From positions 3,720,001 through 3,784,000 of the forward strand of contig JAYKKR010000001.1 of assembly GCA_036971615.1 (NCBI GenBank): 64,000 nt of DNA. Reading direction: 5' to 3'. This stretch comes from Amyloporia xantha (Eukaryota; Basidiomycota; Agaricomycetes; Polyporales; Adustoporiaceae). The translations under genes and the position numbers were made by a program. This document shows, in pieces, positions 31,353 through 42,549 of this stretch (position 1 is its first letter; each line of letters opens with the position of its first letter). The notes beneath the pieces are model-generated. The model was not told the origin of the DNA and searched no databases. It saw nothing but the letters and a program-made list of their open reading frames with translations.

Positions 31353-32512
31353 ATGGTTAATATACATACCCTCGATGTCAACCCGCCACTCCTCAATTCG
31401 TCGTGCCTCTGGGCCTCAGACTTGGAACAGCTACGTGAATTGTATGATTCTCCGTATAGCGGTGCAATCACGACGCGCACCGCTACACTTCATGGGTTCA
31501 AGGAAGACGTATCGAATGCTGTACGTTCCGCTTTTTCATGTATATTATCGCGCTGGATTGATATCTGCACTGGCCATCTACTTTCTGTTGCACCGCTTAC
31601 GCTACATCATAATTGCACTGCCGGGCGACGGAATAGGTTGTATTCTCTGCTGATAGGTACTCGACTCTGAACTCGTATGGATATTCTCCCTATCCACTCG
31701 CCCAATATCTCGAATGGGTATACTCTCTATTGACTACTGCCACCACAAACACATCACGCGTGACTCGTAAACCCATCATTCTTAGTATCACCGCCTCAAA
31801 TACGGCAGACCTCAGTTTGATGCTTGTTCAGGTCCAAAATTTACGGGAGCGCCTCCGCGCGTCGATCCATTTGGACGACTCTGCCGCAGATCTCTCCGCT
31901 CTACTCGCAGTCGAGCTCAACACGTCATGCCCAAATATTCCCTCCGCCCCACCACCATCATACCATCTTCCGTCACTCCGCCCGCTTCTCGCAGTGCTCG
32001 CGGATACAGCACGCGCAGACTCTTCACTTACGGCTGGCCTAAAGCTCCCTCCGTACCCAGACGTGACGCGTGCGAACGAGGTCATTGACTGTTTGGCCGA
32101 GTATACATATGGGGCAGGTGTGATTCCTACGAATCCATTCGCGTTTTTGACATGCACCAATACCCTTGGTGGGAGCCTATTCTTTACCGACCAGATTGAC
32201 TTTCCTTCGACGTCCGTCAACTCGGAACCTACCACCTTTGCGTTGCCACCTGCGTTAGGTGGATTGGGTGGTGCCCAGATGCACCCCCTTGCACTCGGGA
32301 CTGTGCTTGCGTTTTCGCGTGCACTTGCAGTGCATTCCGACCCTGCCATCAAAGCAATCAAAATCATTGGCGTGGGTGGGGTGACGGATCGTGCTGCAGC
32401 GAGAAGAATGCAGGCTGCGGGGGCATGCGCAGTAGGATGTGCAACGCTTCTTGGTCGCGAAGGTGTGAAGGCATTTGAGATTCTGTCTATCGGAGACGGG
32501 AGCGAGCGGTGA
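31353..32512 (+). CDS. URA1: Dihydroorotate dehydrogenase, class 1A (URA1/PyrDA type)
   Basis: Oxidises dihydroorotate to orotate in pyrimidine synthesis; class 1A enzymes are cytosolic and typically use fumarate. Two exons, 31353-31520 and 31637-32512, give 347 aa. The 116-nt intron ends GGAATAG, and this acceptor is the one that yields SNAVVFSADRYSTLNSYGYS. Family motifs: NPPLLNSSCLWASDL, GAITTRTATLHGF, LNSYGYSPYPLAQYL, VELNTSCPNI with the catalytic Cys, LKLPPY, TNTLGG, PALGGLGGAQMHPLALGTV and the FMN-binding end IIGVGGVTDRAAARRM..GCATLLGREGV. There is no N-terminal mitochondrial presequence or membrane segment, unlike the class 2 enzyme found in most fungi. Whether this is the main or a second DHODH cannot be told from the window. 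Confidence 0.93.
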
Positions 32513-33127
32513 GAAGATTCGCGCTCTTCGGCCGTGTATTTTGCGCAGATGAGTTTATGACCTCTTATATATCGGAATTTGTGCGACCAGTTATTGATCT
32601 TCCTAACCGACTGTATCCCCAGTGCTATTTCCGTGCTATCGTATTTACGAACATGCTGTATGTGTAGGTGGATACATCATACAGTCATCTGTATGTAGCT
32701 GATGGCAATACCGTTCAGTGCAATACAGAAATAGCAGTCCATTTCATTGCAGAACAGAACGAAGTACAGATCAAGCTTGTAATAATACATTGACTCGAGT
32801 AACGAACAAGGTAAAACAACACGGCAAGAACGTCCATCTCGGATGCCAATTGTCAAAGAAGAAGCAAGGTGAGCGTAACATAAAATGCGATGAAGGTACG
32901 ACAGCGACAAGTGTCTTGCACAAGATATGAACAAATACACATGAAGTCTCCAAAACTAAACGTGATGTGCATAGCGAAGCTCACTGAGCTCGCTTGGAAA
33001 GCGGATAAGTAGAAAAATAACAATATGATACATCGAAGCGAAAAAGACAGCGTGAAAGCAGGGTCATGTGAAATCAGCGTTGCGTGTGGAGGTGAGTAAA
33101 GAACGAAAAATATTGTGCTACCGGCTC
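32513..33127. other. Convergent intergenic spacer
   Basis: Lies between the DHODH stop (+) and the HMG-box gene stop (-). AT-rich, likely holding both 3' UTRs. No coding signal. Confidence 0.35.
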
Positions 33128-34578
33128 TCAGAGCTCGGAGTTCCACGGTACTTGGATGCATTTGACCGCGTCGGACAGCCCCAGCGCGGACGTGGAGAGA
33201 TCGAAGTCGTTATGCTCATCGCCGAGCATGCACAAGTCGCTCTTGTATGGGTTGCCCGTGGAAGTGTCGGTGTCGTGCTGAGACCAGGTTATCGGTTCTG
33301 ATATCTCATAGTCAGAAAGAAACTGGAACGACTGGGCAGCGATGGGGGTAGTAGGGAAGTCGAGCGAAGCGTGATCATGCCGATCGGTCAGGTGAGTGAC
33401 GCCTGTCTCGTGGTAGAGCTGCGAGTCGAGTGAAGGCATGACGTTGTCCGGGATAGAACCAGAGGTGAACATGCCGATAGACGATAACAGCATGTGGAAT
33501 TCTTCAGGAGATAGCGTCGGATCCTGGAAGACTGGCGTTCCCGAGTTGTCAGCCAAGGACAAAGGCGAAGGTGGCGTAGGGTCGAATGGCGTATATGGCT
33601 GGAGCAATCCCAAGGCAGGGGCGTCGACGCAGTCAAATGCAGAAAGCTTGATAATGGGAAGTCAGAAGTTATCGCACAATATCTTAGTCTGGTACTCACA
33701 GAACATTCGACATCCGTGGGGAAGCGGGCGTCGGGCAGCAGAAACGGACTGTGATACTCTTCCTTCGCCATCGATCCAATTTCAAACGGAGGGAGGAGTG
33801 GACTGCGGAAAGGACTCATGTCCACAGCAGAAGTCTCGGAACCAGGAGAGGGGGCAAAAGGGGAGGCGTCCCAGGATTTCGAGTCGAAGACCGTCGTAGT
33901 GCAATTATCGAAGAGGGGGAAGGTGCCACAGGTCTCTTCGGTTGCAGCAGTCTCCGTCGTGCTCTTCATGACCGCGTCGAATCTCTTCGCTTCACTCTCC
34001 AGCTCGTGCAAGCTTGTCCCCATCGAAATGAGCTTTCCAAGCTTCTTGCACCTTTCTTTGTCTTTGGGGCCGTTCCTCTTCACGTTCCGCTTCCGCGGTT
34101 TGTCGACGCGCGCAACAGGGCTGAACCGATAGTTGGGATACTTCTTCGCGTGGAGTTTCTTCTCCTCCGCGGCGCGTGTGTACCAGAATGCCTTTGTCTC
34201 CTCATCAAGCTCCTTCCAGGCCGCCGACGTGATCTGGGAGACATGCCTCTGGTCGCGCTCGATGGGTCGTGTGTTGAGCTTCTTGGCAAGGGATGCGCGG
34301 AAGAGCACGAATGCATTAGGAGGGCGGGGGATATGGTCGGAAGGCTTTCCACGTCGTTTCGCAGGTTCAGACCGAGTGGGCGAGGGAGAAGAGCTAGAGA
34401 CCCGAGTGACGTCGAATGGTTCCGGGGTAGAGGGAGAAGACGATAAGTCGGAAGACGAAGGCGACCAAGACCGGGGTGGTGTGAGTGTGCCTTCAGTAGA
34501 GGGTGAAGGGAGGTCGAGGATATCAGGGAAGAAGAAAGACATTGTCGAGATCTGAAAGGAAGCGGAATTAGAGGCCAT
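33128..34578 (-). CDS. HMG-box DNA-binding transcription factor
   Basis: Two exons, 34578-33700 and 33646-33128, about 465 aa. The N-terminus is Ser/Pro-rich. The HMG box spans about residues 80-150: DHIPRPPNAFVLFRASLAKK, then RHVSQITSAAWKELDEETKAF, WYTRAAEEKKLHAKKYPNY. This PRPxNAFxLFR form is the sequence-specific MATA_HMG/SOX-like class seen in fungal regulators of mating and development such as Prf1, Pcc1 and Ste11. A basic stretch (KPRKRNVKRNGPKDKERC) follows. The C-terminal part is acidic, Ser/Pro-rich and probably activating. The intron (33699-33647) ends in AAG; an alternative CAG acceptor further on (..GLLQ) also keeps frame. ATG 34578 is preferred over ATG 34683 because a TATAAA lies only 12-17 bases upstream of the latter. 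Confidence 0.88.
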
Positions 34579-34694
34579 GAAAGGGAAGTGAGTGTTTCGA
34601 CGATCCGCGACGTACTCTGATATTGAGGTAGGGGCGGCCAAGGTCCAGGAAAAGTGCGCGGTGTCGAATGGGAGGAGTCGCATCTTCGTCTGCC

Positions 34695-34700
34695 TTTATA
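34695..34700 (-). promoter_or_regulatory. TATA box of the HMG-box gene
   Basis: TATAAA on the minus strand in the context GAGTATAAAGGC. It sits 117-122 bases upstream of ATG 34578, a usual spacing for a TATA-containing fungal promoter, and too close to ATG 34683 for that codon to be within the transcript. Confidence 0.5.
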
Positions 34701-37212
34701 CTCCCGGTCTACTTGAGCAGGTAACTCACAGGTTCAGGTGCATCGGAATGAAGCATTGGGATAATTTTCCGAATCGGGAAATGCCCTGGCGATCTGATCT
34801 CTGGAAATGCAGGCGTGCATCAGGTTGTGCCACTCATGCGTTCAGCGGAGCTATCGTCCCAGGTGTTCGGTATCCTCGCATATCCTGGGCATACACGTCC
34901 GTGTACATGGGCTAGCCAAAGAACAAACTCCGAAACTGCAGTCCAAACCAGTTCTATTACATGAACATTTGCTAGGTATGCTGTGCTCGGACACCGCGAT
35001 ATCCAGACCAATGAGCGCGGGTGAGCTGTACAAAGTTCTTCTGGGCCGCACAACTCGTCTTGTGGTATTTCCTGTCACATGCGGTGCCGATGCTGAATGA
35101 AGTCGATAGAGTATGAAATCCGTCATACTTGAGAGTGGAATTACTTCCGCGAGCCCGGGGAAGGAGGAGACGGTATGGAACACGTGCTGCAGCTACCACT
35201 GACGCTATAATCACCTCCTGGCGTCGGGCGCTTCCGAGATCCACGAATCAAGAGCCTCAAATGGCATCCGAGGAATTTCTGTCGGAATAACACCGGCTCG
35301 TTGACCGAGATAGGGGATGACAGAACACGCCATGAAGAAGACATCAATGATTGTGAGCCTAAACAGTGGGCGATCACTCAACTGGAGATTACCAGCTTTA
35401 GAGGACAATGGCCATGTATTCTATTGACCGACATACTTGCACTACAGTGCACGACTTTGTTCTGCTGCAAACATGTTGAAGCGAATCTGAGCTAGTGACC
35501 TAGATCGCGGCCTGCCAGTGCACACCTGTTTCCTGTTTCCCAATGTGATTGACCGTCCACTATACGGGTTGCCACTCCGAGTGGATGAGATTGCTACCTC
35601 ATGTGAGCGCATTACATGTTCAGCGACCGGTCCGGTGTGTAAATTGGATTGCAAGCACTGTGTTCGATTACTCCTAAGTACGACGTCAATTTTGCAAGGC
35701 ATGGTAAAGGTTACATTACCATATCGCTCAGAGATCGCTTGCGGAAGAGTTGTCGCGATGAGATGTCATGCGAAGCAGCCATGCTTAAAGACAGACGTGA
35801 TCTCAGAATAGAAAGAGTCCACTACGAGGCTTAGGACCTGGAAAGCGTCTCACTTTGAAGATCATAAATTATCCATACTTGTGAGTAAAGGCGATCAAGT
35901 GTTCAATGTTGTCAATGTCTCCTGTTATAGCCTTGATACCTACGGGGCGTGCTGATTTGAAAGTGCGGAAACCTAAGGCAAATTCGCGCTCTTGAGACAT
36001 GAATGACGTCATTGCTCATTGACCGTAGATTTCCGAGCTTGAAAAATTGAAAGGACACTATTAGTATTCAGTCTGCTCAACGCTTATAGAAGACTACAGT
36101 AGATGCCAGATGATGAGCAGGATCGACGTGGGAGATGCGGCCGACCGCGTTGCTTACCCGCGGGGTATACGTGGTCATGCCCCAGACGTCTTATTCGCGG
36201 TGGTGGGGTGCGGCATAAAAAGTCTGGGTACGAGACCAGGTATACGTTGCAAATCGCAAAACGAATCCTCATGTGACATTGTTGCACTTGCGGCGTGCGC
36301 GTGACGAATCGCGATCATAGTGAGCGAAATTAAAGCTAATAATGTCAGTATTGACCATTTCTGTTTCTCCTGTTGCGTATTCACCCTCGGTTGCCAACTT
36401 TGTATCCCGGTCGCTTGCTTTGCCAGTTTACTTTTTCTCATGCCTGGTACTGTAATAAGTAGATATTTCACAATTTTCTAGGTTCCGAGAAAGATAGCGC
36501 GGAAAGGTTGAACTTCTCGTCTAAGCCCCTGGCCGTCGAGTCCATTTTGAAAATATCTTATTAAATAGGTGTACGAGACCTGAATCTAAGCATGTCCACC
36601 AGTGCATGCCTGGTTCTGTGCTCAACGAGGGTGCGTTCTTCAGTCTTCTTCAGTAGCACTTCAGTTTGGCGCTTGTCTCCGTTGCTGAGCGCTGACCATA
36701 AATAGACCATGGTGAAATCGATCATTATCTAGCAGGAAAGGTTGTCCGGGACTCGTCCCACTTCTCCAGTCATCTCAATCAAGGCTCAGCCTAAGCACTG
36801 TGAAAGGTGTTTTTGTTGAAGCTCTAAACCTCGTCTTAGATATCTACTCAAGAGAGACTCAGACAAGCCACTGGCCAGTAACCGTCGGTTCGTCGCCTAC
36901 CGTTAACGTTGGCCCAAGTCGGACAACTGTTATGTTCAGCTCAATTTTGACATTCAGATCCAGTCCATTAGGATCAGAAGCATCCGGCGCAATGCACGAC
37001 ACAACTGGGAGTGAATCTGCCATCAATATGGCGGAACAACTATTTGCTAAATTGCAACAGCAAGTGCTATTGATGAAGTACGTGGTCATCGATATCTTGC
37101 CCCAGAGTGATCTTTCGAGCTGACTGATTTTTTTAGTCCTGAAACGGTCGGCAGCTCATCTTTACCATCATCCGCTAATTCTGATTGATCCATATTCAAG
37201 CTCGAACATCTT
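34701..37212. other. 2.5-kb region with no recognised gene
   Basis: Short open stretches on both strands have no domain or consistent exon chain. Near the end, 36931-37185 could encode a small protein (MFSSILTFRSSPLG .. MAEQLFAKLQQQVLLM, a 57-nt intron at about 37080-37136, then PETVGSSSLPSS and a stop). Its Gln/Leu-rich helix resembles the N-terminal coil that precedes the F-box in many Agaricomycete F-box proteins, so it may be a 5' exon or upstream ORF of F-box gene 3. Confidence 0.35.
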
Positions 37213-38880
37213 ATGAGTATTTTCGCATCATGCAATACACTTATTGGAAGGACCTACAATTCACTTCGACCTGTGAACAAGCTGCCTCCTGAAATACTTG
37301 GACTTATATTTGGGCACATACCCGAACCCTATCCTTTACATAGGGTGGGAATATACACATTGGAATCAACGCTCAAGGACACTGCGGATGTGATTTCGAC
37401 GTCGCACGTCTGTCATCACTGGCGTGCAGTAGCTTTGCGTACCCCTAGTCTTTGGGTCGATCTCGTGGATTCGCCTTCATTCTTCGAGGCAATGATGAAA
37501 CGCTCTAAGGCTTTGCCATTGAAGGTCCTTCTCGTTGGATCTGATCAGCACGTTGGGCCACTTCTCTCATCCCATGGCTCCCGTATTCAGCAACTGAATT
37601 TTTATGATATTGATTTTTGGAAGCTTCAGTCGTATTTCACATTTCCCGCTCCCAACCTTGAGCAACTCAGCCTCACATGCAGTATTGCCGGGATTCCTGA
37701 TGGCCTAGAGACCAGATTGACGGAGACCCTCTTCGATGGAGAAGCTCCTCGCTTGAGGTGCCTTTCTCTTGTATATGTGCCTTGGCTGCCATGTAATCAA
37801 TTTCATTCTCTCACCTTCCTTCACCTCTGTAACGACTATGACCAGCCTGTGCTCTCCCAATTTCTGTCGCTGCTGTCTGATAGCCCAAACCTGATGGATA
37901 TACTGCTCTCCACCCATCGTATGGTATCTCACGATGACGGTACCATCGAGGTCGACGACCGCATAATCTCCTTGCGACAGCTCCAGAGACTCGAATTCCG
38001 CTCTATGGACTCCGATGAAGTCGCTGTCATTTTATCACACCTGTATCTCCCGGTAACGACAGTAGCACGAATATCTGGCGACGACACGTTGGGCAATAGC
38101 CTTCTGCAACAGCTGTCGTCTCTGTCCACCGTACAAAATGCAACTAAACTTTCTATCAAAAGAGGGTCATCATATCGCGAAATATCCGTATTTGGACCTT
38201 CAGCAAGCATACACCTCGAATATGGGCCAGTGTATGAGGACGAAGACTTCATAGACCCTATCTTCACTTTGCCGACCTTCCTCCCAGTGACAAGCATCAC
38301 GGAATTGAGCATCGTGTGGGGCGAACACTGCAGTGGCATCGAAGCTGAATTCATTATCGATCGCTTGCCAGTGATGGAGGATTTCCCGGCACTGGAAAGA
38401 TTGACGATGATGGACTTCAGAACTGCCTACATGATGAATGCTATGTTGTCATCATCCATTGGCGTGCACCCCCTCTTTCACAATCAGCTTGATACCCTGC
38501 ATGTATTGTGGCACCTTGACTTCTTCCGCGTAGATTCCGCGGTCAAAAAACTGGCCGAGTTGCAAGCACTACTTAATCTCAAGCATCTGATAATCGAAAC
38601 AAGGGCAGGGCCCGAGTCAAACCATCCCGAAGCTTGGGCACAGTTACGCCGTCACTTCGAGTCAGTGGAGATACAGCAATCCAGCCGGCAATCCCCGCGC
38701 CGTGCAGTGCCCAATATTTGCACTACCGAGGCACATACTTTGTGGCCATCGTGGAAGGAATACGGCACGATACGTACTTTCGATAATGGTGCAAAATTGC
38801 AAATGCCGAATATTACGGTTTGGACTATGTGGTTGTGCATCAAGTCTGGATTTGACGCCGTTGGGAGCGGAGTGCTGTAA
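37213..38880 (+). CDS. F-box-like protein 3
   Basis: A single-exon frame of 555 aa. The classical fungal F-box-like domain lies at residues about 17-80: YNSLRPVNKLPPEILGLIF, VISTSHVCHHWRAVALRTPS and LWVDLVDS. The remainder is a leucine-rich-like array (LEQLSLTCS, LRCLSLVYVPWL, SLTFLHLCNDYD, LQRLEFRSMDS, LKHLIIETRAG). It belongs to the large, rapidly changing F-box repertoire of Agaricomycetes and is not closely related to F-box genes 1 and 2. The start at 37213 is the first ATG of the frame; the helix usually found just before RPVNKLPPE may lie in an upstream exon. Substrate unknown. Confidence 0.85.
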   Translation: MSIFASCNTLIGRTYNSLRPVNKLPPEILGLIFGHIPEPYPLHRVGIYTLESTLKDTADVISTSHVCHHWRAVALRTPSLWVDLVDSPSFFEAMMKRSKALPLKVLLVGSDQHVGPLLSSHGSRIQQLNFYDIDFWKLQSYFTFPAPNLEQLSLTCSIAGIPDGLETRLTETLFDGEAPRLRCLSLVYVPWLPCNQFHSLTFLHLCNDYDQPVLSQFLSLLSDSPNLMDILLSTHRMVSHDDGTIEVDDRIISLRQLQRLEFRSMDSDEVAVILSHLYLPVTTVARISGDDTLGNSLLQQLSSLSTVQNATKLSIKRGSSYREISVFGPSASIHLEYGPVYEDEDFIDPIFTLPTFLPVTSITELSIVWGEHCSGIEAEFIIDRLPVMEDFPALERLTMMDFRTAYMMNAMLSSSIGVHPLFHNQLDTLHVLWHLDFFRVDSAVKKLAELQALLNLKHLIIETRAGPESNHPEAWAQLRRHFESVEIQQSSRQSPRRAVPNICTTEAHTLWPSWKEYGTIRTFDNGAKLQMPNITVWTMWLCIKSGFDAVGSGVL

Positions 38881-39047
38881 AATGCACCGTGGGTGCTGCT
38901 ACTGTATTCGAGCTTCCAACGTCGATGGGCCTGCATGGAGAGGATATGGCATGTACGTATGTATATGCCTCGGTTGCTGTCTCGTATCCGAAGTAAGTGC
39001 CAAGAACAATGGATAGTGTAACATGCAAAAATGCACACGGAGGCATG

Positions 39048-40511
39048 CTATAGATCCTTGACCTGTTCCTCGAGCCAGTTCCACAGCCGCTCGCCGATCT
39101 TATCGTCATATGCTTCCTTCCTAGACGCACCCACTCGTGCCCATGGTATTAAAAACTGGAGAAAGGCATCGCAAGGTCAGCAGCAGGTCAATACCAAAGA
39201 GGCAAACACCCGACAATCACACACCTTGCCATTATGATTTATCGGTTCGGGCATGGTGCCAGCCCATAGTTGCGTAAGCGCGCCCTGTGGTGTGGGGTAT
39301 AGTGCGAGGGTCTGGAGGAGCGATGAGCGATGATCACTGGGGAATGTAGTACTGCACCGGACGTACCAGCAAGGAGCGCTTCCATGGGGCCATGTGGCGC
39401 TGTAAGTCGGTCTGAATGTTCCCTGTGTATGATACATGTCGGTGAGTGGTGACGACCTGTTACGATGTAGAAGTTCTGTACCTGGGTTGCAAGAAGTGGA
39501 CACGATTCCTTTATCCCCGTATCGTTTCGCAAATTCACGGGCTACGACGACGTTTCCCTGCGACAGATCCATCAGCGTGATGTATGCTTTGAAAAGAAAT
39601 GCATACTCACAAATTTACTCTGGCTATAGAGGAGCATGCCCATCTTCCTTCTGGCGGGACCATCTTTAAAAGAGTCCCAATTAAGTGCGTACTGATATGA
39701 TGCGCTGGAGGAGGTCGTGACAATACGGGCGTGGTGGTCTGGTGAAGACTCTACGCCCGCGATAAGCGAGGGAATTAGCAGTTTCGTGAAATAAAAGTGT
39801 CCTGGAAACGGGGTTAGATAGATGAACCGTATCAGGACAAGGGAGGATTACCGAGGACATTAGTGCCGAATTGAAGGTCGTAGCCGTCCGCTGTGAGTAG
39901 CTCGATGGAAGGCCACATCACACCACTATAATAAACTCGTTGTCAAGTAATGGGAAGTAAATAGACTCGCGACGACATACGCGTTGTTGAATAGAACGTG
40001 CAAATCCTTTTCCTTGCTATAGCCGTCATGAAAATTAATCAATTTAATAGCTCGTCGGTGCAGGATTTGCGCGCGGCATGCCTCATATATTCCTCTGCAG
40101 CCTTACGGATAGATGCTAGGCTGCTCAAGTCGAGTTCCAAGAAGATGGCTTCTTCTCCGGTCTGCGCTTTCAAATCCGAGATGGCCTCATCTGCCTTCTC
40201 CTTGCTTCGCGAAGCCATGTAGACCTTCGCGTTGTGTTCCAGGAGGGCCTGACGGGGCGACAGCGATTCCACATTATAGTATCGGCCAGTGCGGCAGGGA
40301 GACTCACTTTGATAGTCTCTTTTCCGATGCCAACGTTCCCTCCTGCACAGAAAGGGCAGTCAGAGGGAAAATTTGACTCTGACATATCCATCAATGCTCG
40401 AGACCCACCTGTCACGATCATGACCCGGCCCGTGAGGTCAGGAATCTGGTCCGTGCTGAATTTGGACCTCGGAGGGAATGCCTGGCTCACGCCGGAATAT
40501 ATGTTGCCCAT
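39048..40511 (-). CDS. Short-chain dehydrogenase/reductase (SDR) copy 1
   Basis: NAD(P)-dependent oxidoreductase resembling retinol dehydrogenase/WWOX-like SDRs. It starts MGNIYSGVSQAFPPRSKF and is split into about seven exons. Motifs: cofactor loop [13 protein letters not shown] (formed across an intron), [49 protein letters not shown] segment, the active site YSQSKF following [24 protein letters not shown] and [12 protein letters not shown]. The last exon is [27 protein letters not shown], stop at 39048. No frame break was seen in the exons read. It forms a tandem pair with the next copy (repeat unit about 2.05 kb, including about 200 bp upstream). The substrate cannot be inferred. Confidence 0.85.
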
Positions 40512-41092
40512 ATTGCTGTCGACAACGAGTGAGCAGGATAGCTGTCAGGTGTGTCTCGTGGGTGGAGCTGTGAGAGAAAGGTCTACGCCCCAGGATATTC
40601 CAGAAGAGACATAAATAGCGATGCGTTCTTCCCCCGAGTCCACACGCGTACGAGGCCCGCGACAGTTACTAAGACAAATTGCAGCCGTCGAGCTTCGTCA
40701 TGCCTGGCCAATTCGGCAACGGCGCCTTCCCGCCAAAATGCAAGGCGGCAGCCTTATACCTCCGCTTCCTGTCTACTCGGCCCTTCCAATTGGTCATCGC
40801 GGCATTGTCACCATCTTGTCGCCTGTGCATTCGCTATCATCTGGACTTGGTGTAGCGATCGGCGATCGCCTTACCACTCTGCCAAGCGGAAGCGCTGCGA
40901 TGATCATCCAGGTCGATATCTACTGTAGTCTTGATAGGTCCGGGACACTTGTATACCGGGCTGAGGACTCCGCAACTACCAAATTAGCCGTCCATGTATA
41001 CATGTCAACATGAATCAACAACGCGTACTCTCGTATTCCAAGTCCCAAGAATAAATGATAGTGTCACATATAAAGGTCCACACGAAGGCATG
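40512..41092. other. Intergenic spacer between the two tandem SDR genes
   Basis: The first 200 bases after 40512 are similar to the sequence after 42550 (shared ACACGCGTACGAGGC-like and CGTCGAGCTTCGTCATG strings), so the duplication carried the promoter with the gene. The remainder has no supported feature. Confidence 0.55.
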
Positions 41093-42549
41093 CTATACGT
41101 CCTTGACCTGCTCCTCGAGCCAGTTCCACAGCCGCTCGCCGATCTTATCGTCATATGCTTCCTTCCTAGACGCACCCACTCGCGCCCATGGTATGAAAAA
41201 CTGGGGACGGCGATGTCAGCACGCGTACATACCACAGGGGGGAAATAGCCAACGATCACACTCACCTTGCCGTTATGATCTATCGGCTCGGGCATGGTGC
41301 CAGCCCACAGTTGTGTAAGCGCACCCTGTGGTGTGGGGTATAGAACGACGTTCTGGAGGAGAATGAGTCTGTCGCGGGAGAATGAACTGCTATGCCGGAC
41401 GTACCATCAAGGAGCGCTTCCATGGGGAGACGTAGCGTTGTAATTCGGTCAGGATATTCCCTGTGTATGATGCATGTCGGTGAGTGATGGATATCCATTG
41501 CGATGTAGTAGATCTGTACCTGGGTTGCAAGATGTGGACACAATTCCCTTGTCCGCGTATCGTTTTGCAAATTCACGGGCGACGACGACGTTTCCCTGCG
41601 ACAGATCCGTCAGCGTGGTGTATGCTTTCAAGATGCACATATACTCACGAATTTGCTCTGGCTATACAGGGTCATGGTGCCCATCTTCCTCCTTGCGGGA
41701 CCATCCTTGAACGAATCCCAGTTGAGTGTGTATTGGTACGACGCGCCGGAGGAAGTCGTGACGATACGGGCGTGGTGGTCCGGTGAGGACTCTACGCCCG
41801 CGAGAAGTGAGGGGATGAGCAGCTTCGTGAAATAGAAGTGCCCTGGGGAAAGGGTTAGATAGGTGAGTGGTGCAAGGACCATTGATGATTACCGAGGACA
41901 TTGGTGCCGAATTGAAGGTCGTAGCCGTCTGCGGTGAGCAGCTCAGTGGGAGGCCACATGACACCACTGTATTAACCTCGTTATCAAAGAACGGGATATA
42001 CATTGGACTCGCGACAACGTACGCGTTGTTGAACAGAACGTGCAACTCCTTCTCTTTGCTGTAGTCGTAACAGATGAATTGAGCTAGGAGCTCATAGCGG
42101 AAGATGTGGGAGTGGCATACCTCATATATTCCTCTGCAGCCTTGCGGACAGACGCTAGGCTGCTGAGGTCGAGTTCCAAGAAGATGGCCTCCTTCCCGGT
42201 CTGCGCTTTCAAATCCGCGATAGCAGCGTCTGCCTTCTCCTTGCTTCGCGAAGCCATGTAGACCTTCGCGTTGTGTTCCAGGAGGGGCTGACGGGGTGAC
42301 ACCAATTTCTCGTCATGTATCGGCCAGTGCGACAGAGAAAGTCACCTTGATGGTCTCTTTTCCGATGCCGACGTTGCCTCCTGCACAGAGCGCGTAGTTA
42401 GAGGGGGGATTTGACTCTGACATCTCCATCAATACTCGAGACTCACCTGTCACGATCATGACCTGGCCCGTTAGGTCAGGGATTTGGTCCGTGCTGAATT
42501 TGGAGCTCGGGGGGAACGCCTGGCTCGCCATGGAATACGTGTTGCCCAT
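41093..42549 (-). CDS. Short-chain dehydrogenase/reductase (SDR) copy 2
   Basis: Tandem duplicate of copy 1 with the same exon layout and nearly the same protein: [74 protein letters not shown], active site [45 protein letters not shown], then [13 protein letters not shown] with stop at 41093. The catalytic Tyr and Lys and the cofactor Gly residues are present. Differences from copy 1 are scattered substitutions, which suggests both are under selection rather than one being dead. Confidence 0.85.
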
